Part shown: one piece after another, positions 24,377 to 33,648 of the stretch
Layout: each line of letters opens with the position of its first letter
Position numbering within the stretch: position 1 is the stretch's first letter
NCBI GenBank assembly: GCA_944320685.1
Contig: CALUIK010000003.1
Span: 124,001-188,000 of the forward strand
From: an uncultured Alistipes sp.
GTDB taxonomy: Bacteria; Bacteroidota; Bacteroidia; Bacteroidales; Rikenellaceae
DNA: 64,000 bases
Direction of reading: 5' to 3'
Program-made: the position numbers and the translations under genes
Notes under the pieces: model-generated
Databases searched by the model: none
What the model was told of the DNA's origin: nothing
The model's input: only the letters and a program-made list of their open reading frames with translations

Positions 24377-24712
24377 ATGTACTTTACGGGACTTGTAATC
24401 GGCATTGCGACATTCCTTATCATAGGAATTTTCCACCCTCTGGTAATCAAGGGTGAATACTATTTCGGCGTACGCATATGGTGGGTCTTCGCCCTCTCGG
24501 GGGTGGCTGCCGTCGCGGCATCGCTGCTTACGGAGAATATCCTCATATCGACGCTGTTGGCAGTGTGGGGTGCCTCGTCGTTCTGGAGCATAGGCGAACT
24601 TTTCGAGCAGCGCAAGCGCGTTGCCAAGGGGTGGTTCCCCAAACGCGAAACGAAGATCGGCAGCCGAGAAGAGGGTGCCCGCGTCGATGATGACGGCAGC
24701 GGCAGAAAATAA
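24377..24712 (+). CDS. DUF4491 family membrane protein
   Basis: A 111-residue protein with three membrane helices. It shows the conserved family pattern: MYFTGLVIG, FHPLVIKGEYYFGVRIWW, and the ending FWSIGELFEQRKRVAKGWFPK. The function is unknown and the family is widespread in gut anaerobes. The frame is open further upstream, but the conserved N-terminus begins at this ATG. Confidence 0.85.
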   Translation: MYFTGLVIGIATFLIIGIFHPLVIKGEYYFGVRIWWVFALSGVAAVAASLLTENILISTLLAVWGASSFWSIGELFEQRKRVAKGWFPKRETKIGSREEGARVDDDGSGRK

Positions 24713-24742
24713 TATCAGCGGAGAGGATCCTCTCCGCTGATA
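24713..24742. terminator. Perfect 30-bp palindrome between convergent genes
   Basis: TATCAGCGGAGAGGA (24713-24727) is followed immediately by its exact complement (24728-24742), centred on GGATCC. It lies at the junction of the DUF4491 gene and the convergent glycerophosphodiesterase gene, so a shared terminator is the simplest role. Confidence 0.7.
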
Positions 24743-24784
24743 AGTCTGTTGCTGAGACCGCGCGGGTGCGTGGTACTTTTGCGG

Positions 24785-25585
24785 CTATTTTCCGGCCTTG
24801 GCGGCATATTTATCGAAGAGCTTTTCGGGCTCGTCGGTGGTGATGTAGTCGAAACCGCGCTCTATGAACCAATCCATGCGCTCTTCGTCATTGACGACCC
24901 ATGCGTTGAGATGCACTCCCTGCCTACGCAGGGCATCGACCCATTCGGGGTGAGCCAGATAGTGGCGGTCTTCGTAATCTATGTACTTTATGCCGCGGCG
25001 TTTGACCGTGTCGGGATTCATCTCGGGGACCTCATCGCGCCAGCGTCCGAGGTATGCCACGGGCAGATCGGTGACACGGCGCAGTGCTTCGATTGCAGGC
25101 AGGTATCCGGCCAGATACTCCACCCATTCGTCTGCTCCCATCTGTTTTACAAGTTTGTCGGTGGCAAGTGCAATGTCGGTGGCTCGCGCGGCATTGCGCG
25201 GAGTCTTTATGTCGATGATGAGTTTTGTGCCGTGCTGTTTCATGGCGCGTGCTAAGTATTGACGCAGCGTGGGTATGGTCTCGCCGTTCTTGAGCGGCAC
25301 CTTGGCCAGCTCGGCATATGGCGTTGTCTCGATGAGCATACCGCCGTGCTTCAGATCGTGGCATACGACCAGCGAGTCGTCGGAGGTGAGGTGTACGTCG
25401 CACTCCGAGCCGTGACATCCCATCTCGGCCGCCGCGCGGAACGAGGCGAGCGAGTTCTGTGGGTGACCCGTATTCTTCCATGCGCCGCGGTGAGCTATGA
25501 TACGGTTGTCGTTGAATCCGGTGGTCTGTGCCGTTGCCGCCGTGAAGAGAAGCAGGGCGGCCAAAAGTGTAGATATCCTTTTCAT
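24785..25585 (-). CDS. Secreted glycerophosphodiester phosphodiesterase
   Basis: A 266-residue protein with a cleavable signal peptide (to about residue 19) and a TIM-barrel GDPD domain. It hydrolyses glycerophosphodiesters from lipids to glycerol-3-phosphate and an alcohol in the periplasm. Signature segments are IIAHRGAWKN (His/Arg active site), SECDVHLTSDDSLVVCHD (metal Glu/Asp and His), LIIDIKTP (Glu replaced by Asp in this strand), and YITTDEP at the end. It lies 34 bases downstream of a MazG-like gene and is probably in the same operon. Confidence 0.9.
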   Translation of the reverse strand: MKRISTLLAALLLFTAATAQTTGFNDNRIIAHRGAWKNTGHPQNSLASFRAAAEMGCHGSECDVHLTSDDSLVVCHDLKHGGMLIETTPYAELAKVPLKNGETIPTLRQYLARAMKQHGTKLIIDIKTPRNAARATDIALATDKLVKQMGADEWVEYLAGYLPAIEALRRVTDLPVAYLGRWRDEVPEMNPDTVKRRGIKYIDYEDRHYLAHPEWVDALRRQGVHLNAWVVNDEERMDWFIERGFDYITTDEPEKLFDKYAAKAGK

Positions 25586-25619
25586 CTTTTCGGTTAATGT
25601 AGTTTCATGTGATAAGGGG

Positions 25620-25961
25620 TCATTTTACCTCGTGCAGTTTCGGATTTTGCAAGTGTCGCTTGCCGTCGCGCGAGGTCTTCTTGGCAAATGATGCCTCGAT
25701 GGCCGCGGTGAGGTCGACGCCCGTCTGATTGGCCAGACACGTGACAACCCAAATTATGTCGGCCATCTCCTCGGCCATATGCTCTGGCGAGCACTCCTCG
25801 CCGCTCTTGGCCGATTGGTCGCCGTAACGGCGTGCCATGATGCGGGCCAGTTCGCCCACCTCCTCGGTAAGGACGGCCATGTTGGTCAGTTCGCTGAAAT
25901 ACCGCACTCCATAACTGTGGATCCATTCGTCGATGTGCCGTTGCAATTCGCTTATCTCCAT
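25620..25961 (-). CDS. MazG-like nucleotide pyrophosphohydrolase
   Basis: A 113-residue all-alpha NTP pyrophosphatase. The EEVGELARIMARRYG and EEMADIIWVVTCLANQTGVDL segments carry the EExxE...ExxD metal-binding pattern of the MazG/dUTPase-type superfamily. Such enzymes hydrolyse (d)NTPs to monophosphates, often clearing non-canonical nucleotides. Frame is open upstream, but the promoter (26017-26024) and the domain start point to ATG 25961. Confidence 0.88.
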   Translation of the reverse strand: MEISELQRHIDEWIHSYGVRYFSELTNMAVLTEEVGELARIMARRYGDQSAKSGEECSPEHMAEEMADIIWVVTCLANQTGVDLTAAIEASFAKKTSRDGKRHLQNPKLHEVK

Positions 25962-26016
25962 CGTGTTGTTTGTATTTTGTCGTTGCGCCGCAGACGCTCG
26001 GCGTAAAATCTTTGTG

Positions 26017-26024
26017 CAAAGATA
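26017..26024 (-). promoter_or_regulatory. -7 box of the MazG-like/GDPD operon
   Basis: TATCTTTG on the minus strand, about 55 bases before the MazG-like start codon. Confidence 0.65.
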
Positions 26025-26127
26025 ATCTTTTTTGTAAGGAAACTGCCGCGCATGCGGGCGTTTGGCGGATATGTGCTCCGCCATGTATCATATTGCCGCA
26101 AAAAGGCCGGAATATCGCAAAAATTAG

Positions 26128-26135
26128 TATATTTG
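26128..26135 (+). promoter_or_regulatory. -7 box of the TonB-type receptor gene
   Basis: TATATTTG, about 50 bases before the start at 26185, divergent from the MazG-like promoter. Confidence 0.65.
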
Positions 26136-26184
26136 AATAGCGGAGCCGCAAGTGCAGCCGGTGTGTGCGGCCCGCCGCCCGAAC

Positions 26185-28623
26185 ATGAGGAAAACCTTAA
26201 TGCTGCTTCTGCTGACGTTGTCCTGTGGCGCTGTAACCGCACAGGAGGAGGCCGATGACTTCTATCTCTACAAGCTCGAGGGACAGGAGGCGTCGGCGCA
26301 ACGGCGCATTGAGACCGATACGATGCTCTTCTACCGTGCCATGCAGAGCGGCGGCGACCTTTTCGGCCGCATAACCGAATATTCGTTTTTCCATGTCGAC
26401 TATGCCCGCCGCGGCATATATTACGCAGACCGTCCCGCTTTGATCGACGGCATAGAGATGCGCCGAGCCAATATCTCCGTCATACGTCGTTTGGGAGTGT
26501 CCGAGTACGGATATGCAGGGCTGGCGGGCGGCGCGGTAATGGGAGGAATGGCGGGCGCGGACGAGTTCTCGACTGCGGACGGCGTACCTTTGGGCGGCGG
26601 GAATGTGGGAGCCTTCTTTTCGGGACGCGGTTATTTGGGCGGCGGCCGTGCGGCATTGTCGGCGCTCATGCGCCGCGGGTGGAGCATGTCGCTCTATGTG
26701 GCGGGTCGGGGCGGCGACGATCTTTATGTCGATGGAGTCTATACGTCGGCCGTAGACGCGGGGCTGCGTTTGACCAAGGAGACCGAGTCGGGCGGGTCGT
26801 TCGCCATAGTGGCGGCTGCGACAGTATCGGAGCGCGGGCTGCGTTCGGGTTCGACGGATGAGGCTTTCACGCTCACGGGGGACCGCCTGTATAACCCGTC
26901 GTGGGGGCGGCAGCAGGGGCGTGAGCGCAGCGGCCGGGTGCGGCGCGAGGCGGTGCCATTCGTTATGGCGTCGTACTCATCGTCGCCGTGGCATAATACG
27001 CGCATTAGAGTATCGGCGGGCGGAGACTGGGGCCAGCGCCGCTATGGGGCTTTGGGGTGGTACGATGCCGCTACGCCCATGCCCGGCAACTATCGCAACC
27101 TGCCGAGCTATTTCTCCTCTGCGGAGGCTGCGGAAGCCGTAGCTGAGGCGTGGCGCCGCGGCGACGAGCGGTATACGCAGATAGACTGGGCGGATCTTTA
27201 TTCCCAAAACCGCATGTCGCCGCGCGGGGCCGTGTATGCCGTCGACGACCGTGTGGAACGTATTGCGCGCGGTGAGGTGGCGGTGCTTCTGGAACATGAC
27301 GCGGGACGCGGCCTGACGGTAAGCTGCGGCTTGCGCGGCCGCTACGACAACACGAGGCGATACAAGCGCATGCGCGATCTGCTCGGGGCGGCTTACCTCG
27401 AGGATATCGACTATTTCCTTACCGACGACGATACTTATTCCAACATGTTGCAGAACGATCTGCGCAATCCTTCGCGACGCGTGGCCGAGGGCGACCGTTT
27501 CGCATACGACTACGCCCTGACGGAGAGGCTGGCGGCGCTGCAGGCGCGGTTGGAGTACCGCAGTGACCGCTGGTATGCGGAGTGCGGCCTCGAGGCGGCG
27601 GGCGCGCAGATATTCCGCCGCGGGTACTACGAGAAGGAACTTTTCGCCGGCAGCGGTTCCTATGGGCGCTCTGCTGTAAAGACATTTACGCCCTACACGG
27701 CGAAGGTGGCGGCCGGATATTCCGTTTCGGCGCGGCATTACCTGTCGCTGGGGCTGATGGCGGCGGCAGTGATGCCCGATGCCGACGACATGTTCCTCAA
27801 TGCGCAGTACAACAACCGCATGGTGGACGACCCCGTGCTTGAGAAACGTTATGCGGCGGAAGCCGGATACCGCTTCAGGTCTGCTTCGGCGGATGTGTCG
27901 CTGACGCTGTTCGCCGCACAGACACTCGATTCGCGGCGTACGATACGGGCCTATGACGACTTGTCTTACCTGTACTGCGATGTCGACGTGGCTGGTATAA
28001 ATATCGTGCGCTATGGTGTCGAGGCTGCGGCGGAGGTGCGTTTTACCGAGCGCCTACACGGGGCGTTCGGTCTGTCGGCAGGACGTTACCGTTACGGCAG
28101 CAATCCGTTGGTGTCGCACTATTCGGACCGTGACAATGCCGAGGTGAGCATGCGTTCGGAGAGTTACATGAACGGATGTTCGGTAGGCGGGGCGCCGCAG
28201 TTGTGCGCCACGGCGGAACTTACATATCTCGATTACCGCGGCTGGGCTTTCTCGTGCGGCGCGCATGCGGCTGCGGCACGGTATGTCGACCCATCATATG
28301 TGCGGCGTACCGAGCGGGTGGCGCGGCAGGCTTCCGTGTCGGAGGAGATATACGCCGAGTTCATGTCGCAGCAGCGGCTGAACGATGCCGTCACGGTCGA
28401 TGCTTCGGCCTCGCGGTGGTTCTATACGCGGCGCGGGCGGATTGTGGTCACGCTCTCGGTGCGTAATTTGCTGGGTACGCGCGATACGGTATACGGAGGG
28501 TACGAATCTTCGCGCATACGGCGTTACACGGCGGGGGCGCAGACCGTGTACAGGCCGCTGGCCAATATAATAACTTATTCTTATCCGAGAACGTATTATT
28601 GTGTCGTATCATGGAAATTCTAA
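26185..28623 (+). CDS. TonB-dependent-receptor-like outer-membrane beta-barrel
   Basis: An 812-residue protein with a signal peptide (MRKTLMLLLLTLSCGAVTAQ). A short plug-like region (about 25-150, with a Gly-rich GGAVMGGMAGADEFSTADG loop) precedes a long barrel of alternating aromatic beta strands ending in a terminal Phe (WKF), as expected for outer-membrane insertion. It lacks the N-terminal carboxypeptidase-like domain of SusC proteins, and no SusD partner is adjacent, so it is not a standard polysaccharide-utilisation receptor. Substrate unknown. The start is set by the signal peptide. An upstream in-frame CTG-type codon (26152) is not plausible. Confidence 0.78.
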   Translation: MRKTLMLLLLTLSCGAVTAQEEADDFYLYKLEGQEASAQRRIETDTMLFYRAMQSGGDLFGRITEYSFFHVDYARRGIYYADRPALIDGIEMRRANISVIRRLGVSEYGYAGLAGGAVMGGMAGADEFSTADGVPLGGGNVGAFFSGRGYLGGGRAALSALMRRGWSMSLYVAGRGGDDLYVDGVYTSAVDAGLRLTKETESGGSFAIVAAATVSERGLRSGSTDEAFTLTGDRLYNPSWGRQQGRERSGRVRREAVPFVMASYSSSPWHNTRIRVSAGGDWGQRRYGALGWYDAATPMPGNYRNLPSYFSSAEAAEAVAEAWRRGDERYTQIDWADLYSQNRMSPRGAVYAVDDRVERIARGEVAVLLEHDAGRGLTVSCGLRGRYDNTRRYKRMRDLLGAAYLEDIDYFLTDDDTYSNMLQNDLRNPSRRVAEGDRFAYDYALTERLAALQARLEYRSDRWYAECGLEAAGAQIFRRGYYEKELFAGSGSYGRSAVKTFTPYTAKVAAGYSVSARHYLSLGLMAAAVMPDADDMFLNAQYNNRMVDDPVLEKRYAAEAGYRFRSASADVSLTLFAAQTLDSRRTIRAYDDLSYLYCDVDVAGINIVRYGVEAAAEVRFTERLHGAFGLSAGRYRYGSNPLVSHYSDRDNAEVSMRSESYMNGCSVGGAPQLCATAELTYLDYRGWAFSCGAHAAAARYVDPSYVRRTERVARQASVSEEIYAEFMSQQRLNDAVTVDASASRWFYTRRGRIVVTLSVRNLLGTRDTVYGGYESSRIRRYTAGAQTVYRPLANIITYSYPRTYYCVVSWKF

Positions 28624-28677
28624 ATGCGGGTATTTAAAAAAACGCCCGTAGTGTTTTGTGCTTGTTGAAATAATGTG

Positions 28678-28685
28678 TATATTTG
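28678..28685 (+). promoter_or_regulatory. -7 box of the alanine dehydrogenase gene
   Basis: TATATTTG with TTTG 19 bases upstream (28655-28658), ideal spacing. The leader is about 25 bases. Confidence 0.75.
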
Positions 28686-28716
28686 TGTTGAATGGCGAAT
28701 TAATTTAATAAACAAT

Positions 28717-29823
28717 ATGGTCATAGGCGTTCCCAAGGAGATAAAGAATAACGAGAACAGAGTCGCTCTGACACCTTCCGGTGCGCATGAGTTGGCCATG
28801 CACGGCCATAAGGTATGTGTACAGACCTCCGCGGGTACGAACAGCGGCTTTGCGGATGAGGATTATATCGCGGCGGGAGCGGAGATACTTCCTTCTATCG
28901 AGGATGTGTATGCCGCGGCCGAGATGGTGATGAAGGTCAAGGAGCCCATAGAGCCGGAGTACGCTCTCGTGCGGCGGGGACAGTTGGTCTTCACGTATTT
29001 CCATTTCGCCAGCAGCGAGGCGCTGACCCGCGCCATGATCACTTCGGGCGCCGTTTGCTGCGCCTACGAGACCGTGGAGCGCGGGGACGGTACGCTGCCG
29101 TTGCTGATTCCCATGTCGGAGATTGCGGGGCGTATGGCGGCACAGGAGGGGGCATATTATCTGGAGCGGCCCCGCGGCGGCCGCGGCATCCTGATGGGGG
29201 GCGTTCCGGGAGTAAGGCCTGCGAAGGTGGTGGTTATAGGCGGAGGCGTTGTCGGTACGGCCGCGGCGCGCGTGGCAGCCGGTATGGGCGCCGACGTGAC
29301 GATATGCGATATATCGCTGCGGAGGCTGTCGTATCTGGCAGACGTCATGCCGGCCAATGTACGGACTCTTATGTCCAACGCCTTCAACCTGCGGGAGGAG
29401 GTACGTAGGGCCGATCTTGTCATAGGTTCGGTGCTCATACCCGGGGCTTCGGCCCCGAAGCTGGTCACGGCGGAGATGGTACGCGGGATGAAACGCGGCG
29501 CCGTTATCGTCGATGTGGCCATAGACCAAGGCGGATGCTGCGAGACGTCGCACCCTACGACGCACGAGAATCCCACATATTACGTCGACGGCGTGCTGCA
29601 TTACGCCGTGGCGAACATACCGGGTGCCGTGCCGTGTACGTCTACGGCCGCACTTACGAATGCCACGTTGCCGTATGCCGTGCAGCTGGCGGACAAAGGA
29701 TGGAAGAGAGCATGCCGTGAGAGCATGGAACTATATCGTGGTTTGAATGTGGTCGAAGGCAAGGTTACATATCAGGGCGTTGCCGAAGCGTGGAACCTGC
29801 CGTACGACCCGCTCGGGCTGTGA
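28717..29823 (+). CDS. ald: Alanine dehydrogenase
   Basis: A 368-residue enzyme interconverting L-alanine and pyruvate plus ammonium with NAD(H). The N-terminal domain has [24 protein letters not shown] (substrate Lys) and FTYFHFAS (catalytic His). The Rossmann domain has [27 protein letters not shown]. The end NLPY-PL is typical. The start is fixed by the promoter and the family N-terminus. A perfect terminator follows. Confidence 0.93.
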   Translation: MVIGVPKEIKNNENRVALTPSGAHELAMHGHKVCVQTSAGTNSGFADEDYIAAGAEILPSIEDVYAAAEMVMKVKEPIEPEYALVRRGQLVFTYFHFASSEALTRAMITSGAVCCAYETVERGDGTLPLLIPMSEIAGRMAAQEGAYYLERPRGGRGILMGGVPGVRPAKVVVIGGGVVGTAAARVAAGMGADVTICDISLRRLSYLADVMPANVRTLMSNAFNLREEVRRADLVIGSVLIPGASAPKLVTAEMVRGMKRGAVIVDVAIDQGGCCETSHPTTHENPTYYVDGVLHYAVANIPGAVPCTSTAALTNATLPYAVQLADKGWKRACRESMELYRGLNVVEGKVTYQGVAEAWNLPYDPLGL

Positions 29824-29842
29824 TATGTTTTTTGTATTTGGT

Positions 29843-29879
29843 TACTTTTGCAACGGAGCGCGTGTCGCTCCGTTTTTTT
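29843..29879 (+). terminator. Rho-independent terminator of ald, preceded by a promoter-like box
   Basis: ACGGAGCG-CGTGT-CGCTCCGT (29853-29873) followed by seven T. Directly upstream is TACTTTTG (29843-29850), which fits the -7 consensus. If used, it would make only a 20-25 nt RNA, so it is probably coincidental. Confidence 0.85.
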
Positions 29880-29920
29880 GCGCAAGGACTCCGTAATTTG
29901 GACGTTTGGAGTGAAGACAT

Positions 29921-29928
29921 TATCTTTG
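29921..29928 (+). promoter_or_regulatory. -7 box of obg
   Basis: TATCTTTG with TTTG 20 bases upstream (29897-29900). The leader is about 50 bases. Confidence 0.7.
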
Positions 29929-29984
29929 TGGTCCGATCGTTGCGGTTGGGCGCTGCGGTCGAAATCCTACTAAAACAGCATATT

Positions 29985-30998
29985 ATGGCAGGATCGAACT
30001 TTGTCGATTATGTGAAGATATTTGCCCGTTCGGGTCACGGCGGCGCCGGTTCGTGCCACTTCCGGCGCGAGAAGTTCGTCGCTTTCGGCGGCCCCGACGG
30101 CGGCGACGGCGGCAAGGGTGGCAGCATAGTGCTCCAGGGCGACCGCCAGTATTGGACGCTCATACACCTCAAATACCAGCGCCACCAGTTCGCCGAGGAC
30201 GGCGAGTGCGGCCACGGAGCACGTTCGACGGGTAAGGATGCCCGCGACATCGTGATTCCCGTACCGCTGGGTACCGTCGCGCGGCGCGTGGTGGAGCATG
30301 AGGACGGGACGGTTACCAACGAATACGTGGGCGAGGTTACGGAGGACGGCGAGCGTCTTGTCCTGCTCAGGGGCGGCCGCGGAGGTTTGGGCAACTGGCA
30401 CTTCAAGAGCGCGACGAATCAGGCGCCGCGGTATGCACAGCCCGGCGAGGAGGGTGACGAAGGGGCCTTCATACTTGAGTTGAAGGTGCTGGCGGACGTG
30501 GGTCTCGTAGGCTTCCCGAATGCCGGCAAGAGCACGCTGCTGTCGGTGGTGTCGGCCGCCAAGCCCAAGATTGCGGATTATGCCTTCACCACGCTCGAGC
30601 CCAATCTGGGGATAGTCGAGGTGCGCGACCACAAATCGTTCGTTATGGCCGATATTCCGGGCATTATCGAAGGGGCGCACGAAGGGCGCGGCCTCGGTAC
30701 CCGTTTCCTGCGCCATATAGAGCGCAACTCGGTGCTGTTGTTCATGGTACCGGCCGACAGCGACGACGTGGCGCGCGACTACGGGGTGTTGCTTGGAGAG
30801 CTCACGCAATACAATCCGGAACTGTTGGACAAGCAGCGCCTGCTGGCTGTCACCAAGTGCGACATGCTGGACGAGGAACTGATGAATCAGATGCAGCCGC
30901 ACCTGCCCGAGGGTATTCCTGCGGTATTCATCTCATCGGTTACGGGACTAAACATCACCCGTCTTAAGGACATGCTTTGGGAGGCGTTGCAGAAATGA
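29985..30998 (+). CDS. obgE: Ribosome-assembly GTPase Obg/CgtA
   Basis: A 337-residue GTPase acting in 50S assembly and stringent control. It has the glycine-rich Obg fold (1-158: [28 protein letters not shown]). The G domain has [27 protein letters not shown] and TKCDMLD. It lacks a long C-terminal extension. Frame is open upstream, but the Obg domain begins at this ATG. Its stop is only five bases from the convergent DUF5689 gene's end, with no terminator between. Confidence 0.96.
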   Translation: MAGSNFVDYVKIFARSGHGGAGSCHFRREKFVAFGGPDGGDGGKGGSIVLQGDRQYWTLIHLKYQRHQFAEDGECGHGARSTGKDARDIVIPVPLGTVARRVVEHEDGTVTNEYVGEVTEDGERLVLLRGGRGGLGNWHFKSATNQAPRYAQPGEEGDEGAFILELKVLADVGLVGFPNAGKSTLLSVVSAAKPKIADYAFTTLEPNLGIVEVRDHKSFVMADIPGIIEGAHEGRGLGTRFLRHIERNSVLLFMVPADSDDVARDYGVLLGELTQYNPELLDKQRLLAVTKCDMLDEELMNQMQPHLPEGIPAVFISSVTGLNITRLKDMLWEALQK

Positions 30999-31003
30999 AG
31001 CGA

Positions 31004-31816
31004 TTAGTGCTGCGTTATGCCGCCTGACGGAAAGAGTATCTGATGATTGGTTATGCGCAGCGAATACTCTCCGTTGAAATATTCCACTATACCCCGCAGG
31101 GATCCGTACCCTGCGGGGATTTTTTCGGTGCGGTACTCGCATTCCGCTATGGTGCGCACGGATAGAGTGCGGCCCGAGCGGTCGGTTATGGTGCGAGCGG
31201 TGTCGACATGGCCGCCAGAGGCGGGATCGGTATCACACCACGCGAGGCCGGCCTCGGGCCCGAATGTAACGTCGTCGATCTGTACTTGGGATCCGACCAA
31301 GGCGGGTGATATGCCGGCGATGGATACCACGACCGTTTTTACGGCCTGCGGTGCGGAGGTGTCTATGCGGAAATAGCGGGCGAAGTCGCTTTCGGCTATG
31401 CGGTCGACCGTATAGCCGCCCGAAGGCAGGGCTCCGAGCATGACGCGGCCGCCGTAGTCGCCCAGTGCGAGCGATGTGCAGTGTACGGTTACGCGGGCCG
31501 CGATTGGGAACGTCTCGGCCGTGCGGCGTGAATCCACCGCTATCTCGATGCCGCCCGAGGCGTCGCAAAGGACTATCGTGCGTGAATATTCCCCGTATAG
31601 GTCGTTTGCCGCGACGTACCCTTCGATGGCAATGTCGCCGGTGATGACGACCGATTCGGCCGTGCATAAGGCCTTGAGATGTGCGATGGAGACCCTGCCG
31701 CGCGGAGTGTCGTCATAGTCGGGTGCGGATTCGGAGCATGCGGCGGCGCAGCATGCCAGCACTATGGCCGCCGCGGTGGCGGCAATGTCAATCGTAAGGC
31801 GTGCAATCGGTTTCAT
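31004..31816 (-). CDS. DUF5689-family lipoprotein (second gene of a pair)
   Basis: A 270-residue lipoprotein with lipobox Cys near residue 27 (CAAACSES). An OB-fold-like domain follows (IAIEGYVAANDLYGEYSRTIVLCDASGGIEIAVD), the hallmark of Bacteroidota DUF5689 proteins, then a second beta domain. Function unknown. It resembles the modules of the 11155-14064 lipoprotein. Its start overlaps the end of the upstream paralogue by 29 bases, so the pair is co-expressed and translationally coupled. Confidence 0.8.
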   Translation of the reverse strand: MKPIARLTIDIAATAAAIVLACCAAACSESAPDYDDTPRGRVSIAHLKALCTAESVVITGDIAIEGYVAANDLYGEYSRTIVLCDASGGIEIAVDSRRTAETFPIAARVTVHCTSLALGDYGGRVMLGALPSGGYTVDRIAESDFARYFRIDTSAPQAVKTVVVSIAGISPALVGSQVQIDDVTFGPEAGLAWCDTDPASGGHVDTARTITDRSGRTLSVRTIAECEYRTEKIPAGYGSLRGIVEYFNGEYSLRITNHQILFPSGGITQH

Positions 31817-32609
31817 CGCGCATCTTTATCATGTAGAACTCCTCGCCGCCGACCTTGCCGCTTTGCAGTATCCCTGTCAGTGAGACGTTGCCCTCGGGTA
31901 CGGTGTGCGTGGCGTAGTCGGAGTATGTGGATGTGTATACGGCCACTACAGCACCGGCCGCCGTGGCGAAGAAGTTGTATCCGCCCCATGAGCCGTCGGT
32001 ATTGGCCTCCCATATGTCGGGGTATCTCTCGGATGTGACGCATTGCAGCCCTCCGACGGTTACGAGCCTTCCGCACATGTCGGGATCCATCTCCGCGACG
32101 GCGACGGGCATGGGAGCCACGGCGTGACGTTCGTCATGGCATGTGACATGACGGTCGATGACGGCGCGGGCGGAGAAGTATTCCGTAGGGTAGTAGTCGT
32201 AGGACGCGGATGCGAGGCCGATCTGCATGACGCCGTAATGTTCGGCTGCGGCGCAGCCCTGCAAGGATACCGTGACGTAATAGCCTTCGGGGTAGATGTT
32301 GTGCAGGCCCGTTATGCCGGCCATGATCTCGGCGCCTCCCGAAGCGTCCTCGATAGTGAATGTCTTGTAGAAGTTCGAGGCCGCATCGTTTGAGGTGACA
32401 TATCCGCCGATGGTGATTGCGCCGTCTATTTCGACCGTGCGGTCGCGGCATAAGTCGTGCAGGTCCGCAATGGCCATGTCGGGTATGGCGGGGGCGGCCG
32501 GTCGGGGTGCTGGTTCGTCGAATCGACGGCATCCGACTAAAAAGGCGGCAGCCGCCGCAGCGAGGAACATGGCAAGCGATTTGATCCTATATGTGAATGA
32601 AAGCCGCAT
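31788..32609 (-). CDS. DUF5689-family lipoprotein (first gene of a pair)
   Basis: A 273-residue lipoprotein (lipobox around FLVGC, Cys27) with the DUF5689 OB-fold signature ITIGGYVTSNDAASNFYKTF followed by TIEDASGGAEIM. The frame is open 63 codons upstream, but the signal peptide starts here. The -7 box TATCTTTG ends at 32615, only about six bases before the ATG, so the mRNA would be leaderless or nearly so. It is divergent from the MscS gene. Confidence 0.8.
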   Translation of the reverse strand: MRLSFTYRIKSLAMFLAAAAAAFLVGCRRFDEPAPRPAAPAIPDMAIADLHDLCRDRTVEIDGAITIGGYVTSNDAASNFYKTFTIEDASGGAEIMAGITGLHNIYPEGYYVTVSLQGCAAAEHYGVMQIGLASASYDYYPTEYFSARAVIDRHVTCHDERHAVAPMPVAVAEMDPDMCGRLVTVGGLQCVTSERYPDIWEANTDGSWGGYNFFATAAGAVVAVYTSTYSDYATHTVPEGNVSLTGILQSGKVGGEEFYMIKMRDETDCTPYD

Positions 32610-32614
32610 ATAAA

Positions 32615-32652
32615 CAAAGATAGCGGTTTTTCGGGAAAAATGTGTATTTTTG
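32615..32652. promoter_or_regulatory. Divergent promoters of the DUF5689 pair and mscS
   Basis: Minus-strand TATCTTTG (32615-32622) lies almost on the DUF5689 start codon. Plus-strand TATTTTTG (32645-32652) gives the MscS gene a leader of about 20 bases. Confidence 0.6.
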
Positions 32653-32675
32653 TATTTGATATTGTCAGAGCGGCC

Positions 32676-33602
32676 ATGTTGAAATTTTTGATACAATCGG
32701 AGAACGGTGAGGCCATCGAGCAGCTGATCGTTCCGGACAGCGTGCAGAAGGCGCGTTTCGTTGAGGTGATTAAGAATCTGGCGGATCTCGATGCGCATTC
32801 TATTTTACATGACATTGTGTCGTGGCTGGTGTGGACCGGCATCAAGGTGTGCATAGCCCTGGCCATATATTATGTAGGCCGCTGGCTGTTGAATCGCCTG
32901 CTGCGTATGGTCGACCGCATAATGACGCGCCGCGGTACAGAGGTCTCGTTGCATACGTTCCTGTTGACGCTCATACGCACTTGCGGTTATATCGTTCTGG
33001 TCGTGGTGATAGTATCGGTGCTGGGGGTGGATTCCGCCTCGTTCGTGGCGATTCTGGCATCTATGGGTTTGGCCATAGGTATGGCCTTGAGCGGCACGCT
33101 GCAGAACTTCGCCGGCGGAGTGATGATTCTGGTGTTGCGCCCCTACAAGGTGGGCGACTACATCGAGGCGCAGGGCGTGAAGGGTACCGTGCAGGCGATA
33201 CGCCTCTTTACGACCACGATAACGACTACCGACAAGCAGACGATATACATCCCCAACAATTCGATTTCCACGTCGATTATAAACAACTATTCGACCTCGG
33301 AGACGCGGCGTTGCAGTTGGAAGGTTTCGGTCGCCTATGGCGACGACTACGACAATATACGTGACGCCATGTTGAATATCCTGCGCCGCGACAAGCGAGT
33401 GCTGGACGATCCGGCTATGTATGTGCGTATAGACGCTCTGGCCGACAGCGCCGTGGTTCTCGAAGCGCGTGCGTGGGTGCTTAACGCCGACTATTGGGAT
33501 GTGTTGGACAGCGTGATGGAGGCGTTTTATAAGGAGCTGCCGGACCACGGGGCGCACTTCCCATTCCCCCAGCTCGATGTGCATCTGTCGAAGGAGGATT
33601 GA
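32676..33602 (+). CDS. Mechanosensitive ion channel of the MscS family
   Basis: A 308-residue inner-membrane channel that opens on hypo-osmotic shock. It has three membrane segments (about 50-70, 95-118 and 124-150). The pore helix ILASMGLAIGMALSGTLQNFAGGVMI shows the Gly/Ala packing pattern. It is followed by the beta domain (RPYKVGDYIEAQGVKGTVQAIRLFTTTI...IPNNSI) and the C-terminal alpha/beta domain. Length is typical of small MscS proteins. Confidence 0.93.
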   Translation: MLKFLIQSENGEAIEQLIVPDSVQKARFVEVIKNLADLDAHSILHDIVSWLVWTGIKVCIALAIYYVGRWLLNRLLRMVDRIMTRRGTEVSLHTFLLTLIRTCGYIVLVVVIVSVLGVDSASFVAILASMGLAIGMALSGTLQNFAGGVMILVLRPYKVGDYIEAQGVKGTVQAIRLFTTTITTTDKQTIYIPNNSISTSIINNYSTSETRRCSWKVSVAYGDDYDNIRDAMLNILRRDKRVLDDPAMYVRIDALADSAVVLEARAWVLNADYWDVLDSVMEAFYKELPDHGAHFPFPQLDVHLSKED

Positions 33603-33648
33603 TTTTGAATGTTATGTTTTAATATAAACCATCAACAAATTTAAGATT

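Noticed and set aside
28628-28650. CGGG...CCCG pairing after the TonB-type receptor gene as a terminator.
   Set aside because: Only four strong base pairs with an A-rich loop and a poor T-tract.
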